Below, in pieces: positions 23,101 through 32,360 of a stretch of 64,000 nt of DNA (the first letter of the stretch is position 1; each line of letters begins with the position of its first letter). This stretch comes from Tupaia tana (taxonomy: Eukaryota; Chordata; Mammalia; Scandentia; Tupaiidae). The notes below the pieces were generated by a model. That model had not been told where the DNA came from, ran no database searches, and worked only from the letters and a program-made list of their open reading frames with translations. The position numbers were made by a program, and so were the translations under genes. The stretch is taken from NCBI GenBank assembly GCA_026018925.1, contig JAKSZU010000004.1, positions 11,899,383-11,963,382 on the forward strand, in the 5' to 3' direction.

Positions 23101-23828
23101 CCGTTGTGCAGCCTGAGAGGTCACTAAGCCCTTGGGACTGCTCTCTGAGATGCATGCTTGGTGGTGTGGCCTGAGAGAGAATGGCCGAAGCCTGAGGGCC
23201 GAGCCGAGACCCAGCGTCACTCCTGACCAGCTGTGCGACCTCTCTGAGCCTGAGTCTTCACGTGCAAAATTAAAGAATAGTCCCTTTCTCAGACTCTCCA
23301 CTGTGCAGACTCAGTGAGCAATTCCTCAAAGCACTCGGCCCCGCCCAGCACACGGACGTCCCAGCCAGTGCGCCTAGTGGGCCCCGCCCAGCACATGGAC
23401 GCCCCAACAAGTGTGCCTAGCGGGCCCCGACCAGCACATGGACGCCCCGACCAGTGCGCCGATAGTAGATTCCTGCTCAGTGGCCCGAGGTCCAGATCAG
23501 GGCCTCGCGCGGCTGCGTGGTAACCTGGGAACAGTCCCCAGATGTAAGGCGCTGCTTTCCATGCCGTTTCCTCTTTCCTGTGATCTGGGTCTCCTGATTT
23601 TCCTGCTCTGACTCTCCGTCCTCAGGCCCCCAAGGTCCTCCAGGGTATGGCAAGATGGGTGCGACAGGACCGATGGGCCAGCAAGGCATTCCCGGCATCC
23701 CTGGCCCGCCGGGCCCCATGGGCCAGCCTGGCAAGGCCGGCCACTGCAGCCCGTCGGACTGCTTCGGGGCCCTGCCGGTGGAGCAGCAGTACCCGCCCAT
23801 GAAGAACGTGAAGGGGCCTTTCGGCTGA
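1547..23828 (+). CDS. COL16A1: Collagen alpha-1(XVI) chain, C-terminal part (29 coding exons)
   Basis: This gene encodes a secreted FACIT-type fibril-associated collagen chain that forms homotrimers in the extracellular matrix. The exons seen here join without a frame break into about 678 codons. They are mostly Gly-X-Y repeats broken by non-collagenous stretches, and they end with a TGA at 23826-23828. Family knowledge: human COL16A1 is about 1600 residues with ten collagenous and eleven non-collagenous domains, so roughly the last 40% is present. The diagnostic parts are the linker beginning [15 protein letters not shown], the interruption beginning [10 protein letters not shown], and the C-terminus ending [11 protein letters not shown]. 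Most triple-helix exons are 36, 45, 54, 63, 72 or 90 bases and start with a whole Gly codon, as in collagen genes. Exons further 5' lie outside the window. The identification rests on remembered family sequence; another FACIT collagen is unlikely because the non-collagenous segments match in order. Confidence 0.96.
2692..2921 (-). repeat. tRNA-derived SINE, short type, with expanded GA tract
   Basis: The head is at the right (gactcgaaccacagtgggcc). The CT-rich body has grown into a pure GA microsatellite at about 2781-2829. Confidence 0.8.
2931..3117 (-). repeat. tRNA-derived SINE, diverged
   Basis: The tail (tttgccacagggcatgtgagc) is at the left and the head (ttgaaaccacagtcagccat) at the right. 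Confidence 0.75.
3157..3836. repeat. Cluster of tRNA-derived SINEs with a nested insertion
   Basis: A plus-oriented SINE begins at 3157 with a tRNA-like head. Further SINE pieces follow in both orientations. The piece at 3494-3755 is a minus-strand copy inserted into a plus-strand copy. Its 17-base target duplication, GTGATTTCTCGTTTTCT, is exact at 3477-3493 and 3756-3772. The host copy resumes after it with its CT-rich tail and ends near 3836. The junction at about 3359-3395 joins a minus-type 3' end to plus-type middle sequence and is not explained. Confidence 0.85.
3850..4089 (-). repeat. tRNA-derived SINE, diverged long type
   Basis: The tail (gccagagggcatgtgtgctc) is at the left and the head (ttcgaactgtggttggccat) ends near 4089. 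Confidence 0.75.
5640..5910 (+). repeat. L2 3'-end fragment
   Basis: It contains cagggacctctgtcttgttt and, at its end, cacatcgtagctgctcagta, which resemble the L2 3' region. Confidence 0.55.
6078..20853 (+). CDS. COL16A1: COL16A1 main triple-helix exons (20 exons)
   Basis: The exons are 6078-6122, 6905-6949, 8521-8574, 8853-8906, 9279-9332, 10791-10835, 10943-10996, 11237-11272, 11606-11668, 13568-13639, 14334-14387, 15000-15044, 15414-15458, 15718-15771, 16141-16194, 18080-18130, 18441-18530, 19279-19314, 19853-19897 and 20665-20853. Each is flanked by AG and GT, is a multiple of 3 and begins with Gly. Small helix imperfections occur at PGPQAEKGSEG (11606-13639 junction) and GISAVGLKG (18080-18441 junction). 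The 20665-20853 exon is unusually long at 189 bases, equal to several fused 9-base units. Acidic and basic triplets such as GERG, GEKG and GDRG recur, as expected for an extended collagen helix. Confidence 0.94.
8758..8776. repeat. Poly(G) run of 19
   Basis: This is an uninterrupted G run in the intron 76 bases before the COL16A1 exon at 8853. Confidence 0.9.
9384..9580. repeat. Weak tandem repeat in a COL16A1 intron
   Basis: Three diverged copies of a ccccctcctacctgcaacag/ctgctggccctgcc pattern occur about 75-80 bases apart. Confidence 0.4.
12195..12335. repeat. Short degenerate tandem repeat (gcgtgttagcggcatgtt type)
   Basis: Successive units carry gtgttagyggyatgttygtgg and gtttgcagc motifs. 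They lie in a COL16A1 intron. Confidence 0.75.
13674..14224. repeat. Long TG/CA-type alternating purine-pyrimidine tract
   Basis: About 550 bases are almost wholly gtgtgtac/gcatgagt-type alternation in the COL16A1 intron after the exon at 13568-13639. It is an imperfect microsatellite with Z-DNA-forming character. The histidine/threonine/cysteine-rich frames read from it are not genes. Confidence 0.9.
15155..15345 (+). repeat. tRNA-derived SINE, short type
   Basis: The head is GGCCAGCAGGTGGTGTGGTG with a B-box-like AGTTTGAGTCCC. A CT-rich body and an AT-rich tail to about 15345 follow. It lies in a COL16A1 intron. Confidence 0.85.
17062..17135. repeat. GA microsatellite
   Basis: It is a (GA)n run with one C interruption, followed by GGA units, in a COL16A1 intron. 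Confidence 0.95.
18141..18164. repeat. Poly(C) run of 24 next to a splice donor
   Basis: The C run starts 10 bases after the end of the COL16A1 exon at 18080-18130. Confidence 0.95.
20999..21257 (+). repeat. tRNA-derived SINE, long type
   Basis: The head is GGACCAGCAAATGGTGTGAT, and the 3' end reads CTAGAGCAAAAATCTCTCC followed by A-rich sequence. It lies directly upstream of a second copy, into whose flank it grades. Confidence 0.88.
21274..21559 (+). repeat. tRNA-derived SINE, long type, with target duplication
   Basis: It is full length, from GGGAACCAGCAGTTAGCGTA to a long A-rich tail. The flanks AAAAATACATGGGAGT are duplicated at 21258-21273 and 21560-21575, so the insertion is young. 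It lies about 110 bases upstream of the COL16A1 exon at 21683. Confidence 0.93.
21683..22569 (+). CDS. COL16A1: COL16A1 non-collagenous linker before the last helix
   Basis: There are two exons, 21683-21749 and 22393-22569. They join in phase 1 to give a segment starting [20 protein letters not shown] and continuing [18 protein letters not shown] before Gly-X-Y resumes at [10 protein letters not shown]. The first half looks like an amphipathic helix and, by analogy with other FACIT chains, may help trimer registration; this is inference. These are the first junctions in the window that split a codon, unlike the phase-0 helix exons upstream. Confidence 0.94.
22765..23828 (+). CDS. COL16A1: COL16A1 last helix (COL1) and C-terminal NC1 domain
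   Basis: There are two exons, 22765-22842 and 23626-23828. With the end of the preceding exon they make a collagenous run of about 104-106 residues ending GQPGKAG, which fits the COL1 length known for the family. A short tail of 28 residues follows, starting [12 protein letters not shown] and ending KGPFG before TGA. The two cysteines in HCSPSDC are the conserved pair just after the helix in FACIT chains. The helix has small irregularities at IGVGIAG and GYGKMG. Confidence 0.95.
23195..23300 (+). repeat. MIR fragment
   Basis: The core-like sequence is agctgtgcgacctctctgag, then aaattaaagaatag. Confidence 0.6.
23339..23467. repeat. 43-bp tandem repeat, three copies
   Basis: Units start cccgcccagcacacggacgt and repeat at a 43-base spacing in the last COL16A1 intron. 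Confidence 0.9.
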
Positions 23829-23965
23829 GCCCGCCCGCTCCCGCATGGAGGACTCCCTGGGAATGAATGGCCAATGCTCCGGGACACTGTGATGGGTTGT
23901 GAATGGTGTTGTTTTTCATTGCTGTTAATATTTTTCTAACAATAAAGAAACAAAACTACCTGCAG
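23829..23965 (+). terminator. COL16A1: COL16A1 3' UTR and poly(A) signal
   Basis: The stop codon is followed by about 110 bases and then a canonical AATAAA at 23941-23946. Cleavage would fall near 23960. The 3' UTR is therefore short. The end coordinate is an estimate. Confidence 0.8.
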
Positions 23966-26900
23966 CCCCCTTGCGGCGGGTCCCTCCGGTACTGCACGCA
24001 CACCTCCCTGCTCTCCTTTTCTGTTTGGTCCCGGCCGAAGGAGTGTGGCCACCTCATGGCAGCGGTCAGCCAGCAGTCGGGCGCTGCTGCGTGGGGTGCC
24101 TCCGCTTCACTACCCTCTTCGGATACCGTGGTCACCCTTCAGTCCCGGGGCTGGGTCCTGTCCTTCAGGGTGCACCCTCTGGGCGAGAGAAGGGGTATCC
24201 TCTGCTTTCCTCCAGAGTGAGCCGGAAGCAGGGCTGAACATCCCACTTCCAGCCTATCGGCTTCCCTACAGACGCCAGCATTTGCCACCCAACCACCCTG
24301 TGGCCAACCCCTTCATGTTCTGAGTGTGGAATGCCACCCAGCGCTGAGGTGTGGTCATCCGACTGGGTCACCCTCTGAGCACGCGGATTCCTCCTGGTGC
24401 TCCAGCACGTCTGCGCCTAGAAGCCCACGCACGCAGGGGAGAGGACCAGCTCGGCCCCGCCTCTCTGGGCCTGGGATGGCACCCTGCCCCACCAGGGCAG
24501 GCCGGCAGCCCTCCTACTGGTCACAGCTCTTTCGCTACCCTGGTTACTCCGACGTGCACAGTGCTCTCCCCGAACACCTCAGCCGAGACCCAGAACAGTC
24601 AGGGTGTGTCCATGCAAGGGGGGCCCAGAAGCCACCATCACGTCCACGCTCACGGCCCTGAAGCCCCCGGGAGTGCGGCCAGCTCTCTGCTGCCTCCAGC
24701 TCCATAGAGAAAAAGGCGAGGAAGGAAAAGAAAGAAAAAGACAGCAAATCGAAGTTACAGAAACCTGCCGTCTCAAGCTGCATCTTTCTCTGCTTTCCAG
24801 ATCGCTGCGTGACGGGCTGGCTGCCCTGGGAGAAAACCACAGGGCCCATCCGGGGGCACTTCCAAAGAAAGCCTTTTCACTGGCCCCAGCTTTCCGGAAG
24901 GCTTATTCAAGTTGGATAAGCTTCAAAGGGATCACAGAGCAGGCTCAGAAATGCACCCAGAGTCTAGATGCTTATCCAAATTGCCCAGAGCTCTCACACT
25001 GGCTGGCAAATCTCTCCAGAGCTGGCATTTCCTGCACATTTCTGAAAATTCCCTCTCGGTGCTTGGGCCCCAAATGTCACAGGCCAGCCTATTGGTGGCT
25101 GTTCAGAACCTCTGCCCCATTTTCCTGCCAGGCAGCAGAGTGTGGAAGTGGGCAGACTGCCGACCACGCCTAGGCATCCGGGCCGTTTTCACAGACGGGG
25201 CAGCAATGCTCAGCTAACCGCACTCCAACACAGCGTCTCTGCACGGGGGGAGCAGCCTGGCCTCGCACCGTGGAGAGGCAGATGTTAAAGCACTCCCCCA
25301 GAAGGCCGGCTTCTGCTCCCAGCTGACAGCGGCCTCGTGATCACGCTGGCACGAGGGGAGAGAAAGGCGCGGGCCAGCTGCCGGGCTGAGTGGGTTGGCT
25401 TTGAAGGCAGTGGGGGCATCACTGTGAGGATACAGCCAACTCCTCCCCTTGGGGCCACAGGCCACTGACGCCTATGGAGTAGAGAGGCCCACTTCCCTCC
25501 TGTCCCCAGTCACACTCCTGCCACTCTCAGGGGACAGTACTACAGGCGAGGCCAAGCTTCTGTGATCGCAGTGCTGGCCTCCCTGGTGTCTGAAACCGCT
25601 GCCTTTTCTCAGACCACGGAGAACAGGATGGAAATCTTACCGTCTCTGGCTACTGTGCTCAGCGCTCGTCAGCGAGGGAGCCGGCAAGCGGAGGAGAAGG
25701 GGTGCACGCCCGCCTGGCGGCCTTTCGCACGCCTGCCCTGCCTCCGTCTCCACTCCTGAGTCTGTTCCAGGCTGTCAAGGCCACAGCTCCTGCAGACTGG
25801 CCACGCCTGACGCGATGAGTCCATGGCTTCCTGTTTTGTGCCAGGACTTGTGCGAGGCTCTGGGGACCCGAGACAGACTAGACGGACGCGGCCCCTGCCC
25901 CAGGTCTACGGGGAGAGCAGACGGTTAAGCGAGTAATCACAGTACAGTGGGGTGAAGGCAGTATGGGGGGGAAGGGCTTGCCGGGTTTAGACGGGGAGTG
26001 TGAGCTGGCGGGAGCGGACCGCTCGTGCCAGTTCAGAGATGAGCATGGGGGGAGACAGGGCAGCGTGGGCGGGCCGAGGCGCCCGGCGGGGCACACAGCG
26101 GGAAACCACTGCCGGCTTCACACAGGCGGGCAGGTCACTGACGGCAGCGTGAAGGCAGGACCGCGCGCCCTGAGTTTGGGAAGCCCTCTGCCTTCTAAGT
26201 TGGAGCTGAAAAGCCCACATTCGAAGCCTTCTGGGATTTACATCTTCCTTTTCCTCATGCTCCCTTCTGCCACCAGCCTTGAACAGGGCCTAGTTAGACC
26301 TCCTTACACGCGGTCTCCGAACTCCTTCCACAACTCATCTGTGTGCTGCTGTCAGCGTGCTAAGGCAATCCCAGAGTGGCTGTGTGGCCAACCGCCACGT
26401 CTGCTGTGCTCATTCTTCGGTTGGTCCTGTGGAATGCTGAAAATCACCCTTTGATCCACAATATCCAACTGGAATTTAAATTCCAGAACTGGACCTAGTG
26501 GGAGTCGTAGAGAATTAACTGCACAATAAGGAGGGACGGGTTGGCCTTTCTTCTCTGTAAGCCACGCAGGAACTTGGAGGCCCGCCGGGAGACGGTGGGG
26601 TGATGTGTCTCTAGGGAGGCGGCTGGGCCTTCCGTGACCAAGCTCTCACCTCTAGGGGTCAACCCCAGGGCCCCTGTGAACTCAGGAAGGTGTTCTGTGC
26701 TCTATAAAGGGCTGGGGGCCAACTTTCCCCTTTCGGCTAAAACTGAAACAATAACAGGAACTCCCCACCCACTCTGTCTGCCTCAGGTGGTTGAGGTTTT
26801 ATAATTCAGTTGATTGTTTTTCAATCTTTAGAACATCTCACTTTCACCCAATACCCTCCAAAACAAACACACCTGGGCCTGCGGTGGGTCCCCAGGCACG

Positions 26901-27264
26901 TCCCGGAGGTTGGCCAGAGAAGACTGCCCGACACAGACCTCCAACCAGAGGTCTGAGAGCCCACCGCTGGGCAGGTGTGGGGACAAGAACTCTCATGGGG
27001 TTGACTCCTCATAACCTAGGACAGAGCTGGCAGACAGTGGGGACTCAAGTGACTGTTATGTCTGTGGGGTACATGAGTGTGTGTCACACAGCCCCAGTTT
27101 GCAGGCCAAGTGTCACTCTTCTCTCTCTGGACAGATACTCCTTTGACCTTCAGCCAGGACTTCAGGACTTTCTGAGATTTTGAAATCCCATTAATTTTTT
27201 TTGGTGGGGGAGCAGAGTAGAGGGGGTTATAAAGGTTAAAAAGACATGATCTACTATTAAACAC

Positions 27265-27690
27265 TACGTAATTAAAGAGTATCGACCTGGGTTTAAATCA
27301 TGGCTTCTCAGAGTTTTTTTTTTTTTTTTTTTTTGAGAGGTTTTCGCTATAGGGCGTGTGCGCTCGCCAGACAGACAGAGAGAGACAGAGAGATAGAAAG
27401 CGAGAAATCACCCCCCAGGGGGGATGGTCACGCCGCAATCCCTTCTCCTCCATTCTCCTCTCGGGATCTTGGGCACGTACGCACATGCGCCCGGCGTGAG
27501 TTCTAAGCCACCGGGTCCGGGAAGCGAACCGCGGTCGACTACGTGGGAGTCCAGCGACATAGCCATTACGCTAACTGCTGGTTCCCCAGAGTTATCTTTT
27601 TAATAATATGTTAGGGAAGTCACTTAGCCTCTCCGAGCCTCAGCCCCTCACCATAAATGAGTAATAGTATCTATTTCAAAAGGCTGTGGC
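27265..27690 (+). repeat. MIR, split by a SINE
   Basis: The left part is cctgggtttaaatcatggct and the right part gggaagtcacttagcctctc; they are separated by the SINE at 27316-27585. Confidence 0.7.
27316..27585 (-). repeat. tRNA-derived SINE, long type, inside a MIR
   Basis: It runs from a T-run and GAGAGGTTTTCGCTATAGGG to a head at the right. The short flank CAGAGTT is repeated on both sides. The surrounding sequence is one MIR element cut in two. Confidence 0.9.
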
Positions 27691-27940
27691 CAGCAGGTGG
27701 TGTGATAGTTAAGGCGTTGGGTTCCACAAGGCTGACTGTGAGATCCGAGTCCCAGAGTAAGTGGAGGCTTGAGAAACACACCAGGTGCATGTGCACGTGT
27801 GCCCAAAATTCAGAGAGGAGAGTGGAGAAGGGACTGTGGTGTGGTCATCCTCCTAGGGGGTGATTGCTCACTTTCCCTCTCTCTCTGTCTCTCTCCCATG
27901 AGCACATGCACCCTATGGCAAAATCTAACAAAAAGACTGA
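27686..27940 (+). repeat. tRNA-derived SINE, older long type
   Basis: The head is TGGCCAGCAGGTGGTGTGAT and the 3' end is near CACCCTATGGCAAAATCTAAC. Confidence 0.85.
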
Positions 27941-28116
27941 TGGCAATGAAATACACATAGCACTCAGCATTGTCTGTCCGGTAAGCGCTGAACACATGAC
28001 ACCACCGCTAGCATTTATTGAATTTGTGCCAGGCAACATTCTCAGTGCTGAGGATAAAGGCATGAGTAAGAAAAAGACAATCCTATAGTGTACATGTAAA
28101 CCTTAAAGACAATCCA

Positions 28117-28375
28117 GGGACCGGCAGATGGTGTAATGGTTATGTCACTGAACTCCCACGTAGTCAACCGTGGTTTGAGTCTCAGACACAGTGGCTTAAA
28201 CCTCATGCCGGGCACATGTGCATGCATGCCCAAGATCCAGAGCAGAGAATGGAGGAGGAGGGGTGTGGCGTGGCCATCCCCACTGGAGGATGATTTCTTG
28301 CTTCTGTCTTGCTCTCTCTGCGTCTCCAGAGAATGCACACAGCCTATAGCAAAAATCTCTAAAAAAAATAATAAA
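28117..28375 (+). repeat. tRNA-derived SINE, long type, with target duplication
   Basis: The head is GGGACCGGCAGATGGTGTAA and the 3' end is CCTATAGCAAAAATCTC plus an A-rich tail. AAAGACAATCCA is duplicated at 28105-28116 and 28376-28387. Confidence 0.92.
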
Positions 28376-29046
28376 AAGACAATCCAAGTAGTAACAAGTA
28401 TTATAAAGAAGATACAATGATACACTAGAGGAGGAGGTTGTGGGCAGGACAGTGGACTCTAGCCATTGTGTCAGGGAAAGCCCCTCCTTCCTGGAGCCAG
28501 TACCCGAGACCAGGAGGGCAGGAGGAACCAGCAGGGGAAAGTCAAGGGAAGTGTTCTGGGCCGAAGGAAGGCTAAGCCCGTGACCTGGAGCCGGAATGAG
28601 CTGGAGCCAGCTGAGGAAGACAGCACTGCAGAGTGAGGCCACAACCCAGGCAGGGTCCAGGCCGTGCAGGGCCATGGAGGTCACAAGGATGAGTTTAGAT
28701 TTTATCGTATGGGCAAGGGGAAGCCCCCAGAGGAGGCGCATCACCCATGTCGTGTTGTAGGCAGTTCTTCTGCTGCCTGATGGAGAACAGGGTGTGGGGA
28801 GTGTAAAAGCTGGGACACTGGCCGGAAAGGCACTGTCCTGGCCCGGGCCACAGATAGTGGTGTCTGGGCCACTGACAGTGCAAACAGAGAGAAAAGGGCA
28901 GATGTTGGCGTGCTTAGGGTTTATAGCAAATGGAGGTGGGGGCATGTGGACAAACAGGATATACAGGAATGTATTCAGAAGACTGCGTGGAGTTTTTGAG
29001 ATGGAGAAAAATGGGTTTTAGGGAAACATCAAAGAGAACTCTTGTA

Positions 29047-29148
29047 GGACCCCAGGTGGCATGGAGGTTAAGGCACTGGATCTCACATGGCAGAGAGCAT
29101 GGTTCAAATCCCTGATCTAACACCTTGAAAATCATGCCAGGTGTGTGT

Positions 29149-29184
<36 letters not shown>

Positions 29185-29310
29185 CCAAAATCTGGAGAGG
29201 AGAATGGAGAAAGGACTGTGGCATGGCCACCGCCAGGGCGTGATTTCTCACTCTTCCTCCCTTCTCTGTCTCTCTCTGGCAAACACGTGCTCACTATAGC
29301 CAAACCGGGG
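29047..29310 (+). repeat. tRNA-derived SINE with internal TG microsatellite
   Basis: It is a diverged head followed by a (TG)n run at about 29144-29180, then the usual middle and a TATAGCCAAACC end. Confidence 0.75.
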
Positions 29311-29554
29311 TGGGGGCTCTCATATGAAGCAGGCAAACGTGACACAGTGACAGTGCCAAGTGCAAGGGGAGACGAGCAAGACGGTGGCCAGCTCAGGAGC
29401 AGGGCCAGGCTACGGGAGGTTACATGCAGGATTGGACTGGACCGAGCCTCGAAGCACCAGAGGCGAGGGGGCTGATGGTCTGGGGAAAAGGAGTGGCTTG
29501 AGCAGAAGTCTGGGCATGAGAGGCACAATAAGCTCATTTTAACATTTCTACGTT

Positions 29555-29635
29555 TGTTTCTGACAGCTGAGAAAACTGACTCAGGGAGGCTAAATAGCTT
29601 GCCCAAGGTCACACGGTCAGAAGCAAAACCATGAG
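29555..29635 (-). repeat. MIR fragment
   Basis: It contains cttgcccaaggtcacacggt, the reverse of the MIR core. Confidence 0.65.
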
Positions 29636-30050
29636 CTTTACTGCAAAGCAACAGCACTGCGTGGTGGAAGCAGCACAGGGTGGAAGACAGATGCAAGCAG
29701 CAAGACGAAGGCTGGGATGGTGGGGTTGGGCCACGCGGCGAAGGGCCTGGAGTGCCAGGGTGAAGGGGATGGGCCTGACTCTTGGCTGTGGCTGAACAGA
29801 GTCCAGTACAGGCTGGCCAGTGGCAAGCTGCATGGTCCACACTGATTCTGGAAAGTGCCTGGCTTTACAGTGACACAGGCAGGCTGGACTGGACACCTGT
29901 CAAGTGAAAATTCTGGCAGGCCACTGTGTCGGACTCAGCTCCCCGCACAGAGCTCCAGGACAACCGAAATGGAATCATTCACGCTAAAATGTGGCATCAG
30001 CAGCCTGAAACGGTAAGGAAGCAGAGACCCCAAAACGGACATGCTTTTCT

Positions 30051-30336
30051 TTTTTAATTTTTTTAATTTATTTTTATTTTTATTTTTTTGAGAGGTTTTT
30101 CACTATAGGGCGCGTGCGCTCGCCAGACAGACAGAGAGAGACATAGAGACAGAAAGTGAGAAATCATCCCCCAGAGGGGATGGTCACGCCGCAATCCCTT
30201 CTCCTCCATTCTCCTCTCAGGATCTTGGGCACGCACACACACGCGTGAGTTTTAAGCCACCGGGTTCGGGACGTGAACCGCGGTCGACTACGTGGGAATC
30301 TAGCGACATAGCCATTATGCTAACTGCTGGTTACCA
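30051..30336 (-). repeat. tRNA-derived SINE, long type, with target duplication
   Basis: It runs from a T-rich left end and GAGAGGTTTTTCACTATAGG to a head at the right. GACATGCTTTTCT is duplicated at 30038-30050 and 30337-30349. Confidence 0.92.
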
Positions 30337-30891
30337 GACATGCTTTTCTGAAAACACGAGAGCCTCATCTACCTGAGGCAGCGCCATAAGCACGTAATGC
30401 TGACGAACGCACCTTGTGACTTCAGAACGTGCACCTGAAATCGCTCAAGATGCCCCTAAGCTCACTGGACTTTTTCTCATGAACTTCCTGACTGCAAAAG
30501 TACATTCCTCCTGACCTTCCAGACTGTCTTCACACTTGGCCCAAGATTAAGCAGTGACTCCAGGTAACCGTGAGGTCATCCTGTGACCCTCACTGCAGCT
30601 CTAGCCGTTCACTGCTGTGCAAGAGTCCTTGCTGGTCTCTCCTCCCCTTGGCAACTTCCGCCTTGAAAATCATCCTGGCATCTGTTAGATCTTGGACACT
30701 GTGGTGTCTTTTATTTGGGCCTAAATCTGGCCCAAATAAAGGTTTTGCTTTACTTATTTTGCCTTAGCCTTCCTTTTTTAGGCTAATCCACCCCACAACA
30801 CTATTTTTTTCCCATTAGTTATCTGAAAACATACAGGATCAGGCACTGTACTAGTACTGAGGATAAAATGACCTGCGAAAACAACCCCTAA

Positions 30892-31085
30892 GGCCAGCCT
30901 GTGGCGCAGTGGTCAATGCAGCAGGCCTCCACAGGGCTGACTGCACAGTTGAGTCCCGGATCTAGCTGCTTGAGAAACACACTAGGAGCATGCGTGGTGC
31001 CCAAAATCCTGAAAGGGAGAAATAGAGAGGGAATTAAGGTGACCATGCCTCAGTGGAAGGCGAGGATGGACTTCTTTCTTGTTTT
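30892..31085 (+). repeat. Old tRNA-derived SINE
   Basis: It is a diverged head (aggccagcctgtggcgcagtg) and middle (cctgaaagggagaaatagag); the 3' part is unclear. Confidence 0.6.
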
Positions 31086-31539
31086 CTGACCCACTCCGTC
31101 CCCCCTTGTATGGACACACCTTCTCACAAATTCAAACTAAATCCTTGCCCACGTGAAATAAATGTAACAAATTAATCAAATGAGCTTTTAGCACAAGATG
31201 TAGAACACAAACCACCAGGAATGAGACAAGTACATGGTGCTGGGGCCATTCAGGAACCAGGATCCAACTACTGGGGACCAGTCAAGACCGCCCTGCTGAG
31301 AACCGGGCGTCCCCTGGCACATTCTGCTGCAGCCCCCTGTGAACCAGGGCAAGCCATACCTCTCCGAACCGAAGCTTCCCTATTTAGGGTGAAGGAAGCC
31401 TTATACGGCCTCATTTTCCTCCGACTCTCTCCATTTGAGATTTTCTTCTCCAAGGACCACAGATCTGAATCCCACCCCAAGGCTGCCAGCTGATCCCGGC
31501 GCCCTGACATTAGGAAGAGTACTTCTGTCATCACCACGA

Positions 31540-32360
31540 TCCCTTCCATGCGCCCTCGGTTGTCACGGCAACCTCCGGGTTCCCTCCTCGGGCGGAAACT
31601 CAAGGTGACAACAGTAACTACGCCATTCTCGTGCGTCGTCCCTTTTGCCCGGTTATAGCATGGCCGCCGCGCTAATATCCCACCCAGATTTCTCCCGGCC
31701 GATCCCAGGTCTTCTCCGGGTCGGGAAAGACAGAAACAAGCTCGCCATTACAACGACCAGGGAAGCCGTTAGCGGATTCCCAGCAACTCAGGCCAGCCTA
31801 GGAGGCACCCTGCCGCCGCCCTAGGGCGTCACTTCCGCCGGCCGGCGTCCCCCAGGATTGACAGCGACAGACATCCAGTCAAAACCGGGCCCGCCCCCAG
31901 GCCCGGGCGAGGGGCGGGCTTGGGAGCAGGAAGCCCCGCCCCCGCCGGCGTGTGACGTCAGAGTCGCCATGGCCAGCTATCCGTACGGGCAGGTGAGTGG
32001 CGAGGGGCCCCCGAGCCGCATAGAGGGGTGCGGTTCCCAGCCGCGGCCCGGCGCTCTTTCCTCCTGGCCTTCTCGGAGCTCGCCCCACGCAGCTCGCCTC
32101 GCAGCCAAGCCTCGCGCGCCAGAGAAGGGGAAGGGGCCTCGGTCGCACCTGGCTCACGTCACGCAGGATCGCGCGTTCGGAGGTCGTGTCGCGCCCCCTC
32201 TGACGTGGCGCACGCGAGGACTTAGGGACCTGGGACCCCGCAGGTCCCGGCTGAGCCCGGCCCGCACACCTGCCGGGGCTCCCGCGGGGCACTAGCGCTC
32301 ATCAGGTGTTCAGCTGGTCCCGTCGGGATCACTGCGGCGTCGGGTAAAAATGCTCGTTCC
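31540..32360 (+). promoter_or_regulatory. PEF1: CpG-island promoter of PEF1
   Basis: The segment is dense in CG dinucleotides compared with its flanks and spans the PEF1 start codon. Motifs seen are a palindromic cAMP-response element TGACGTCA at 31953-31960 (only 8 bases before the ATG), GC boxes GGGCGGG near 31911-31920 and CCCCGCCCC near 31934, an ETS-type ACTTCCG at 31831-31837, and an RFX-type X-box at 31559-31572. There is no TATA box. The exact start of transcription cannot be read from the sequence. Confidence 0.75.

Larger units (their letters stand above)
23966..31539. other. Intergenic DNA between COL16A1 and PEF1
   Basis: I see no gene here. It holds SINEs near 27.3-31.1 kb, MIR pieces, and at about 28000-28075 and 28440-28760 sequence typical of old mammalian interspersed repeats (tttattgaatttgtgccagg; agggccatggaggtcacaag) whose family I cannot assign. 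The part from 23966 to 27260 shows nothing recognisable apart from possible repeat-like pieces near 25860-26180. Confidence 0.6.

Noticed and set aside
27289-28425. Serine/leucine/arginine-rich frames such as those containing [13 protein letters not shown]
   Set aside because: They are translations of the SINE CT-rich block and recur at every SINE copy in the window.
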